Of a stretch of 9,163 nucleotides of DNA, positions 1 through 5,512 are shown piece by piece. Location of the stretch: positions 1-9,163 of the forward strand of contig JACCTI010000264.1 of assembly GCA_013812515.1 (NCBI GenBank), written 5' to 3'. Both the position numbers and the translations under genes were made by a program. Origin of the DNA: Chthoniobacterales bacterium (GTDB taxonomy: Bacteria > Verrucomicrobiota > Verrucomicrobiia > Chthoniobacterales > UBA10450). Numbering within the stretch: position 1 is the first letter of the stretch; every line of letters begins with the position of its first letter. The notes below the pieces were generated by a model. That model was given only the letters and a program-made list of their open reading frames with translations. It ran no database searches and was not told where the DNA came from.

Positions 1-1
1 G

Positions 2-74
2 CGACCCTAACGGGATTCGAACCCGTGTTACCGCCGTGAAAGGGCGGTGTCCTAGGCCACTGGACGATAGGGTC
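2..74 (-). tRNA. tRNA-Glu (anticodon UUC)
   Basis: On the minus strand this folds as a complete cloverleaf. The 7-bp acceptor stem pairs GACCCTA (74-68) with TAGGGTC (9-3), followed by a G discriminator at 2. The anticodon stem is CCGCC/GGCGG around the loop CTTTCAC, giving anticodon TTC, which reads GAA/GAG glutamate codons. The T arm is ACGGG-TTCGAAT-CCCGT, and the D arm contains the usual AGTGGCCTAGGACA block of bacterial tRNA-Glu. Base 1 (C on the minus strand) could begin an encoded CCA tail, but the window ends there. It lies 57 bases downstream of waaA on the same strand, so it may be read from the operon or from its own weak promoter. Identity is secure from sequence and fold. Confidence 0.97.
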
Positions 75-87
75 GAGGAAGCGCGGG

Positions 88-115
88 AATATCAGAAGCA
101 CACCCGGGCGTGCAA
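88..115 (-). promoter_or_regulatory. Weak candidate promoter for tRNA-Glu
   Basis: On the minus strand, TTGCAC (115-110) and GATATT (93-88) are 16 bases apart. They match the sigma-70 consensus at 3 of 6 and 4 of 6 positions. The -10 would place transcription start a few bases before the tRNA at 74, the usual geometry for a stable RNA gene. The match is poor and the -35 lies inside the hairpin at 98-113, so this is only a suggestion. Read-through from waaA is an equally simple explanation. Confidence 0.25.
98..113 (-). terminator. Small GC hairpin after waaA; weak terminator or processing stem
   Basis: Read on the minus strand, this 16-base near-palindrome folds as a 6-bp stem (GCACGC with GTGTGC, one G-U pair) around a CCGG loop, beginning 19 bases after the waaA stop. 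The bases that follow (TTCTGATATT) are T-rich but not a clean U-tract, so it is a poor intrinsic terminator. It could mark the operon end, protect the mRNA 3' end after tRNA processing, or be incidental. Confidence 0.25.
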
Positions 116-131
116 GTTATTTGGAGACGCC

Positions 132-1436
132 TCAGCCCCCATCCCGACGCGGCTGCAGCGCAACAATGAGTTCTGCCGTTCGCTCCGTAGCACCGCGATG
201 TTTTGCAAGAACCTGGAGGCTGTTCTGCACCATGCGATCCTGGCGTTTCGGATCATGCAGGAGCTCGGTTACTTTGAGCTCGAGAGCGTCGCCGTTATCT
301 GCTTGCACAGCGCCACCCGCGGCGAGCAGGGAATCGGCTAGCGAGGCGAAGTTCTCCATGTGCGGTCCAAATATGACCGGCTTGCCCGCGAGAATAGGTT
401 CGACGGGGTTTTGCCCGCCAGTCGCGATTAAGCTTTTGCCAACAAACACCACCGTCGCGACGGCATACCAATTCCGGAGTTCGCCGGTCGTGTCGAGGAG
501 AAGGCAATCGGGTTCCACGCCTGCGTTTTGCTCTACGGCGCTGCGCAAAGCGGTCCGCAAGCCTCGCGCTTGCAAGATCTCGAGAATCTTCGGAGTGCGT
601 TCCACGTGACGCGGCGCAATGATAAGCAGCAGCGACGGAAACTCCGCTCGGAGCCGCAAGAATACCGTGGCCAGAATCTCCTCCTCGCCGGGATGCGTGC
701 TGCCTCCGAAGAGGACCGGCCTGCCTTCGCCAATGCCGCACGATCTGAGGACGCGGAGCGCGAGGGGCGTATCCACTCCGGTTTCCTCCGGATCGTATTT
801 GATGCTCCCGACGACTTTGATGACCTCACGAGGCACGCCTAAGGAAGCCCAGCGTTCGACGTCCTTGCGTTCCTGAACACAAACAAGATCGAGGCAGCAA
901 AACGTGGGGGCGACGAGCGCGCGGAAGCGCCGGAACCGCCGCTCCGAACGCGGTGATAATCGGGCGTTCACGAGTGCTAACGGAATCCCGCGAGCACGCG
1001 CACAGGCGGCGAGATTTGGCCACACTTCCGCTTCCACGAGCACGATCCGTTTCGGTCGGATGGTCGCGAAAGCTCGACGGACGATAGGCCAAAAATCCAG
1101 CGGGTTGTACATGACGCGGAGCCGGTCGCCTGCCTCTCTTTCGGCAACAGCGAAGCCGGTCGTGGTGGCGGTCGTCAGGACGCCGTGGAAATCCGGCTCC
1201 AGCTCGCGCAATCTTGCGGCGAGCTTCAGCGCAATGGCTACTTCCCCCACACTGACAGCGTGAATCCATGTCGGCCGCTGTTGCGGGAGCGGGTCAAGAA
1301 CATCTTTGCCATAGAATCCGAATCGCTGACCGAAATTCCGCCGGTAATTTCCGCGCCGGCGCATTTTGCGCAGATAACCCGGGAGAAAAAACAAGAGCCC
1401 AAGCGGAAACAGGAGATTGTAAACTAGGCGAATCAT
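132..1436 (-). CDS. waaA: 3-deoxy-D-manno-octulosonic acid (Kdo) transferase, GT30
   Basis: WaaA (KdtA) transfers Kdo from CMP-Kdo to lipid IVA at the inner face of the cytoplasmic membrane, starting the lipopolysaccharide inner core. The 434-residue product has the family length and layout. An N-terminal hydrophobic anchor (about 4-20) is followed by a basic stretch, then the acceptor-side motif WIHAVSVGEV (57-66), whose Glu65 aligns with the proposed catalytic base. VEAEVWPN follows at 134-141. The C-terminal nucleotide-sugar half carries FGGSTHPGEEE and the hallmark GGQNPVEPILAGKPVIFGP. The ATG at 1436 overlaps the rsmD TGA by four bases (ATGA), which fixes the start and implies translational coupling. 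It is the last protein gene of the minus-strand operon, with tRNA-Glu downstream. Its presence implies an LPS-type outer membrane. Whether it adds one or two Kdo residues cannot be read from sequence. Confidence 0.96.
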   Translation of the reverse strand: MIRLVYNLLFPLGLLFFLPGYLRKMRRRGNYRRNFGQRFGFYGKDVLDPLPQQRPTWIHAVSVGEVAIALKLAARLRELEPDFHGVLTTATTTGFAVAEREAGDRLRVMYNPLDFWPIVRRAFATIRPKRIVLVEAEVWPNLAACARARGIPLALVNARLSPRSERRFRRFRALVAPTFCCLDLVCVQERKDVERWASLGVPREVIKVVGSIKYDPEETGVDTPLALRVLRSCGIGEGRPVLFGGSTHPGEEEILATVFLRLRAEFPSLLLIIAPRHVERTPKILEILQARGLRTALRSAVEQNAGVEPDCLLLDTTGELRNWYAVATVVFVGKSLIATGGQNPVEPILAGKPVIFGPHMENFASLADSLLAAGGAVQADNGDALELKVTELLHDPKRQDRMVQNSLQVLAKHRGATERTAELIVALQPRRDGG

Positions 1437-2011
1437 TCCTCGCCAAGCCCTGCCTGAGTCTGTTCTCGCTGCAAAAAGAGCACTTCGGTAGCTCCGTATT
1501 TCTTAGCGCGCGCGATCTGCCATGCGCCGATCTCAGGCAGTTCCTCGGCTGGCCGCTTCTCCAGGACGAAGGTCCCGGAGCGCGCGAGCAATCGCGGCAG
1601 CTTCGCGTTCTGGAGGAGCAGGCGCGTGAAAAACCCACCGGTCTTTGTCTGCTCGTAAGGCGGATCGGCAAAGATGACATCGAAGCGCTCGTTAGGCACG
1701 ACCGCTTCCAGGAAGGCGAAGACCTCCTGCGCGCGCACTCTGCCGCGCAGTTTCGTGCGGATAAAGTTCTGCTCGATCGCGCGCACGGCGTTGCGATTAT
1801 CTTCGATAAACATGGCCGAGGCGGCGCCCCGGCTGAGCGCCTCGATCCCGAGCGCTCCAGTACCGGCAAACAGATCGAGCACGCGCGCACCGAGAACGCG
1901 TTCACCGAGGCTGGAAAAGATCGCGGCCTTCACGCGGTCCATCGTGGGTCGCACATCAGCTTCAGGAACGCAAAGCCGGATGCCGCCAGCCACGCCGGCG
2001 ATCACCCTCAT
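1433..2011 (-). CDS. rsmD: 16S rRNA (guanine(966)-N2)-methyltransferase RsmD
   Basis: RsmD methylates N2 of G966 (E. coli numbering) in 16S rRNA during 30S maturation, using S-adenosylmethionine. The 192-residue protein is of normal length. Near the N-terminus, RPTMDRVKAAIFSSL (21-35) matches the family's substrate-side signature. The SAM-binding motif I is DLFAGTGALGIEAL (46-59), with the acidic IEDN (69-72) at the end of the next strand. The catalytic DPPY motif, typical of N6-adenine/N2-guanine methyltransferases, is at 116-119. The ATG at 2011 overlaps the asmA-like TGA by four bases, and its own TGA overlaps the waaA ATG in the same way. I see no purine-rich Shine-Dalgarno before it, consistent with translational coupling to the upstream gene. 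In many genomes rsmD is followed by coaD; here waaA follows directly. Confidence 0.95.
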   Translation of the reverse strand: MRVIAGVAGGIRLCVPEADVRPTMDRVKAAIFSSLGERVLGARVLDLFAGTGALGIEALSRGAASAMFIEDNRNAVRAIEQNFIRTKLRGRVRAQEVFAFLEAVVPNERFDVIFADPPYEQTKTGGFFTRLLLQNAKLPRLLARSGTFVLEKRPAEELPEIGAWQIARAKKYGATEVLFLQREQTQAGLGEE

Positions 2012-3576
2012 GGCGAAGGAGGCGCGATCGGCGCGGGAGAATCTACGGGTTCCGGCTCCGTGGTAGCTTCCGGCTGAGCCGTAGCTTGCGGAGAAGGCCC
2101 AACGACTTCCTCTGCGGGCCGCTTCTTCTTTGGACGATCGGACTTTCCTCCGCCCAAGAGGCCGTTGATAAGTCCATTGAGATCTTTCAGCTGCGGACCG
2201 ACCAGCTTCCCCATCAAGTTTGTCTTCGGTCGATCGACCGTCCCGGTTATGTCGAAAGCAACCGCGGAATATCCCGCCTCGCTCGCTGGAACGAAGCTTT
2301 CCCGCAGGCCGCTGAAGAGCTGACCACGAATCCTTTCGGAAATTGCGAGCTGCGCTCCCAGCCGGACTTTTCCGGCGAAGTCGATCGTTCCCGTCGCGGA
2401 GAGCCGGAGGTTTGAAGAGGCCAACAACAGCTCGTCGATCGTCACAATTCCCGGATCGATGTGATATTTCACCTGAGCCTGGTCAAGGTGCAGCTGCGCC
2501 AGCTCGTTCAGCTGCAATATTTGTCCGAGCGCGACCAAGAGACTGTACTGCTTCACCTGTCCATCGCGCAAGAAAAGCTCCCCTTTGCCGGCGAGCGCGT
2601 TCGGATCCGCAGTTTTCCCCTTCGCGTCGAGTCTTCCTTCGATCCGGCCCTGAATCATCCCGGCGGGACCGCCGGCATCCGTCAGCACGCGGTCTGCCTG
2701 CACGTCCCGGAAAGCTACCATGGCTTCGAACGGGGATTGCGCTTCGGCTTGCTTCATTCTGAACCGCCCCGTGATATCGCCCCCGCCGGCCAGCGCAGTA
2801 ATTTCAGAAAACTCTAGTCCACCGGGATCGTAGGTGACCGGCGATTTGAGCTTCTCGAGAAAGAACCGATCGCGCAGCGAAATTTTATCGATGCTGGCGT
2901 TGCCTCGCAGCTCGGTCGAATTGCGAAGACTGGACCGGAAACCCACACCTTCGAAAGCCGCGACCAGTCTCCCTTTGCCATCGAGAAAATGAAAGTTCCC
3001 GTCGACGAGCGTGACGCGGCGGACCTCCGGCGTGAACGGACTGGCGGACTCCGTCTCCGGTTCCGCCGGTTCGGCTCTTCGCGGCACCCTGGCTCTCTTC
3101 GTGTCAGCCGCGCCGGCCGCCTCTGGTGCTCGCGCTTGAGCGACGGGCTTCGTTTCCTGGGCGGCAATGGGCGAGGGCGATGAAACGGGCAGAACCGGTA
3201 GGCGCCATTTCCCGTCACTGTTCTGGGCCCAGACAACTTTTGGCCTAACGAGGGAAACTTCCTTGATGACAAGGTGGCCGGAGAAAAGTGAAGCAGATCG
3301 GATGCGGAGCCGGAACGTCTCTGCGGCCAGGAAATCGCCTGCGATCGTCCGATCGCTTTGCGGCATCGTGATGCCGGTCAGCTTCAAGCCCCACCACGGA
3401 GTCACGCTCATGCGCTCGATTCGCAGCGTGGTCCCGAGTCGCTCACTCAGCTCCTGCTGAATCCGCGCTTGTGTGGCCTGCGACTGCACATACAGGTTCA
3501 CAGCCAGAAGCGCGATCGCGAGCAGGGCGAGGAGCCCACCCGCAAAATAGAGCGCGATCCGGCTCACCTTTCTCAC
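2008..3576 (-). CDS. AsmA family protein, inner-membrane anchored
   Basis: This 522-residue protein resembles the AsmA group of repeating beta-groove proteins, which are inner-membrane anchored, face the periplasm and are implicated in lipid movement to, or homeostasis of, the outer membrane. One N-terminal membrane helix (about 8-30) is followed by an AsmA N-terminal segment (RLGTTLRIERMSVTPWWGLKLTGI, split here only by description: RLGTTLRIERMS 46-57 and WWGLKLTGI 61-69). Next come a Pro/Ala/Glu-rich low-complexity linker (about 131-182) and a long beta-rich region with the AsmA C-terminal pattern: GELFLRDGQV, then a VTIDELLLASSNLRL strand and SATGTIDF. A charged, Pro-rich tail covers about 475-522. 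The start is GTG at 3576; a second GTG three codons later is possible. No good Shine-Dalgarno is visible for either. It heads the operon with rsmD and waaA. The family is clear, but the specific substrate is unknown and the protein is not orthologous to a named E. coli gene as far as I can see. Confidence 0.85.
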   Translation of the reverse strand: MRKVSRIALYFAGGLLALLAIALLAVNLYVQSQATQARIQQELSERLGTTLRIERMSVTPWWGLKLTGITMPQSDRTIAGDFLAAETFRLRIRSASLFSGHLVIKEVSLVRPKVVWAQNSDGKWRLPVLPVSSPSPIAAQETKPVAQARAPEAAGAADTKRARVPRRAEPAEPETESASPFTPEVRRVTLVDGNFHFLDGKGRLVAAFEGVGFRSSLRNSTELRGNASIDKISLRDRFFLEKLKSPVTYDPGGLEFSEITALAGGGDITGRFRMKQAEAQSPFEAMVAFRDVQADRVLTDAGGPAGMIQGRIEGRLDAKGKTADPNALAGKGELFLRDGQVKQYSLLVALGQILQLNELAQLHLDQAQVKYHIDPGIVTIDELLLASSNLRLSATGTIDFAGKVRLGAQLAISERIRGQLFSGLRESFVPASEAGYSAVAFDITGTVDRPKTNLMGKLVGPQLKDLNGLINGLLGGGKSDRPKKKRPAEEVVGPSPQATAQPEATTEPEPVDSPAPIAPPSP

Positions 3577-3637
3577 GGCCCAAGGTTACGCCGTGGCAGT
3601 TTGAAGAAAAGGTGAAAGCCCGGCCCGACCGACTTCA
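3577..3637. other. Divergent intergenic region, asmA-like operon / lipid kinase gene
   Basis: These 61 bases must hold the 5' signals of both divergent units. I looked for sigma-70-like pairs on both strands and found none convincing. On the plus strand TTGAAG (3601-3606) resembles a -35 but has no matching -10 at 17 bases. The purine-rich AAAAGGTGAAAG (3607-3618) is about 20 bases ahead of the lipid kinase TTG, too far for a standard ribosome binding site. Confidence 0.4.
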
Positions 3638-4504
3638 TTGAAAAAGACAGCCGTCATTCTGAATCCTGCCGCGCGAGGCGAACGCGCGCAGCGTCTGCAG
3701 GCCAGTCTCGAAAAGTTGACGCACAGCGCCGTCCTCCGTTCCACGGCTCGCTCCGGCGACGCGGAGCTGCTCGCCCGCAGCGCCGTCAAAGAAGGTTTCG
3801 AGACGATCGTTGCCGCAGGTGGCGATGGAACGGTGAACGAGGTCGTAAACGGCATTGCCGGAACAGATGCCGCGCTCGGCCTGCTGCCGCTCGGAACGAT
3901 GAACGTCTTCGCCACGGAACTCGGCTTGCCTGCGAGCGACCTTCGCCGTTGCTGGGAGATTATCCAGGAGGCGCGCGTCCGCCGTATTGATCTGCCGAGC
4001 GTAAACGGCAAGCATTTCGTCCAGCTCGCCGGGGTCGGCTTTGACGCGCAGGTGGTCAAAGAAACCAGCCGCACCTTCAAGCGGAGCTTCGGTCCGCTTA
4101 GCTACATTGTGTCGGCGGCGCAAATCGCGGCGCGCACGCCGCCGGAGTTGCGGATCGAATCGGAAAACGCGCTCACAGAAGAAGGCTCGTTCGTCCTCGT
4201 TGGCAACGGCCGCCTCTACGGCGGGCCCTTTCCGTTTTTCAAGCACGCGGCACTCGATGACGGATTGCTCGACGTGCTTGTTTTCAAACGGCTGAATTAC
4301 ATCGAGATCGTCCGTTACATGCAGGACGTGATCTTCAGCTCGCAAATCACATCGCCCGAGGTGGAATACTTTCAGACGAAGTCTCTCCGTGTCTCGAGCG
4401 AAGGAGCTGTGCCGGTCGAAGTGGACGGTGAACTCATTGGCAACTGCCCCGTGCAATTCAATATTCGGGCACGCGGGTTGCGCGTCTTTGCTCCTCGCGC
4501 ATAG
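3638..4504 (+). CDS. YegS/DgkB-type lipid kinase (diacylglycerol kinase family)
   Basis: Members of this cytoplasmic, membrane-associated family phosphorylate lipid alcohols such as diacylglycerol with ATP. The 288-residue protein shows the whole fold signature: an N-terminal KKTAVILNPAARG (2-14), the nucleotide-binding GGDGTVNEVVNG (61-72) with the invariant GGDGT, PLGTMNVFA (84-92), GVGFDA (132-137), GNGRLYGGP (189-197) and the C-terminal-domain DDGLLDV (207-213). The start is TTG at 3638. It is the only ATG, GTG or TTG codon between an in-frame stop (3602-3604) and the conserved N-terminus, so this rare start is well supported. No strong Shine-Dalgarno precedes it at normal distance. It is read away from the asmA-like operon, with the rhomboid gene 110 bases downstream. 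The lipid substrate (diacylglycerol, phosphatidylglycerol or a sphingoid base) cannot be told from sequence. Confidence 0.92.
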   Translation: MKKTAVILNPAARGERAQRLQASLEKLTHSAVLRSTARSGDAELLARSAVKEGFETIVAAGGDGTVNEVVNGIAGTDAALGLLPLGTMNVFATELGLPASDLRRCWEIIQEARVRRIDLPSVNGKHFVQLAGVGFDAQVVKETSRTFKRSFGPLSYIVSAAQIAARTPPELRIESENALTEEGSFVLVGNGRLYGGPFPFFKHAALDDGLLDVLVFKRLNYIEIVRYMQDVIFSSQITSPEVEYFQTKSLRVSSEGAVPVEVDGELIGNCPVQFNIRARGLRVFAPRA

Positions 4505-4536
4505 GAGCGCTCTTTCCGAAAACGGAGTGTGGCGAT

Positions 4537-4574
4537 GCCGCCGAAATCAAGAGTGAGTCCAGGCGGCGGATTTC
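4537..4574 (+). other. Competing stems in the lipid kinase-rhomboid gap
   Basis: The 110-base gap 4505-4614 contains two pairs of complementary hexamers arranged so that only one can form at a time. GCCGCC (4537-4542) pairs with GGCGGC (4562-4567), and the adjacent GAAATC (4543-4548) pairs with GATTTC (4569-4574). No T-run follows, so it is not a standard intrinsic terminator. A smaller TCCG-AAAA-CGGA hairpin lies at about 4515-4526. All may be chance in GC-rich DNA. Confidence 0.2.
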
Positions 4575-4579
4575 AGGAA

Positions 4580-4608
4580 TCGACAACGATTTTGTGCTGC
4601 GATACGAT
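4580..4608 (+). promoter_or_regulatory. Candidate sigma-70 promoter of the rhomboid gene, leaderless geometry
   Basis: TCGACA (4580-4585) matches the -35 consensus at 5 of 6 positions and TACGAT (4603-4608) the -10 consensus at 4 of 6, with the optimal 17-base spacer. Six bases separate the -10 from the A of the ATG at 4615, so transcription would begin at or next to the start codon. This fits the absence of any Shine-Dalgarno before that ATG. It is a pattern match only. Confidence 0.45.
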
Positions 4609-4614
4609 CCTGGT

Positions 4615-5445
4615 ATGCGCCTGTCCGGCCGGAAATCCTCGTCGTTCACGCGGCGTTGGACGCAGCGACCGCGGGTTGTTCTCCTCACTCTAATCGGCGT
4701 AAACGTCGCCGCCTTCATCGCGCAACTCTTTCTGGAATCATTCCAGAAAGGCTTCGTTCACGACTTCCTCGGCATCAGCGAAGCCGGCGTGCAGGACGCT
4801 TCCGTATGGGAGTTCGTCACGGCCGCCTTCGTGCATAGCGGGCCGTGGCACCTGGTCTGCAACATGTTCGTGCTCTACCTGCTCGGCCGCGACGTCGAGT
4901 CGATCCTCGGCCAGCGGCATTTCTTTCTCCTCTACATCGCGGGAGCGCTCGCGGGTGAATTGACGCATCTATTTCTCATGCCAAGCACGTCGGTGCTCCT
5001 GGCCGCTTCGGGCGGTGTCGCAGCCGTTCTGATGGCCTACGCGACGATCCTGCCCGAGCTTGAGATCACGATGCTGCTCTTCTTCGTTTTGCCGGTGCGG
5101 TTGAAGGCGAAACACCTCGCGTATGGCGCGGTTGGTCTCGGGCTCTTTCTTCTCGTGGTTGATCGAAGTGAGATGGTGATTCACAGCGCATACCTCGGCG
5201 GCTGCGCAGCGGGCTGGGTTTACGCGCATCTGCTTGGATTTGGCCGGCCTTCGGTCGTGCAGCGCACGTTGCATCAACGGAAAGTGACCGCGGAACGTTT
5301 TCGCCAAATGGACGCAGAGCAGTTCATCGCCGCGGAAGTGGATCCGCTGCTCGAAAAAATCTCGCGCGCAGGGATGCGAAGTCTGAGCCGCACCGAACGT
5401 CGAACTTTAGCGCGTGCCCGCGAAAAGCTCGCGGAAAAAGTCTAG
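4615..5445 (+). CDS. Rhomboid-family membrane protein, catalytic His replaced by Tyr
   Basis: Rhomboids are membrane-embedded serine proteases that use a Ser-His dyad to cut helices within the lipid bilayer. This 276-residue protein has several hydrophobic helices from about 21 to 208. The oxyanion-side residues are kept: His79 and Asn83 in GPWHLVCNM. The nucleophile is Ser132 in LLAASGGV, although the usual GxSG reads AASG. In the last helix, where the family has AHLGG, the sequence is IHSAYLGGCAAGW, so Tyr193 (TAC, 5191-5193) occupies the catalytic His position; His190 is one helical turn earlier. A soluble tail follows (about 209-276), and residues 241-276 resemble the small C-terminal domain (DUF6576-like) found on some rhomboids. 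I chose ATG 4615; an in-frame GTG at 4594 would add seven residues but lies between the -35 and -10 of the candidate promoter. Fold family is sure; proteolytic activity is doubtful. Confidence 0.9.
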   Translation: MRLSGRKSSSFTRRWTQRPRVVLLTLIGVNVAAFIAQLFLESFQKGFVHDFLGISEAGVQDASVWEFVTAAFVHSGPWHLVCNMFVLYLLGRDVESILGQRHFFLLYIAGALAGELTHLFLMPSTSVLLAASGGVAAVLMAYATILPELEITMLLFFVLPVRLKAKHLAYGAVGLGLFLLVVDRSEMVIHSAYLGGCAAGWVYAHLLGFGRPSVVQRTLHQRKVTAERFRQMDAEQFIAAEVDPLLEKISRAGMRSLSRTERRTLARAREKLAEKV

Positions 5446-5512
5446 TCCGGCTGGCTCCTGATTGCGGCGCCTTGCGACGGCATCGCGCGCCGGTGACATT
5501 CCGGGTGTTTTC

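Noticed and set aside
1268..2077. Long plus-strand open frame of 269 codons opposite rsmD and the 3' end of the asmA-like gene
   Set aside because: It is antisense to genes with clear family motifs, its translation has no recognisable domain, and long antisense frames are common in GC-rich coding DNA.
3635..4456. Minus-strand open frame of 273 codons opposite the lipid kinase
   Set aside because: The plus strand encodes a complete lipid kinase with all motifs; the antisense translation is rich in Arg and Glu and has no domain.
4594..4614. GTG start giving a seven-residue longer rhomboid
   Set aside because: It lies within the candidate promoter, between its -35 and -10 boxes, and has no ribosome binding site; ATG 4615 is simpler. 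Not fully excluded.
5462..5512. TTG start giving a 930-residue GlnE
   Set aside because: The extra 17 residues show no family similarity that I recognise and an ATG is available at 5513; it remains possible because it would shorten the gap after the rhomboid gene.
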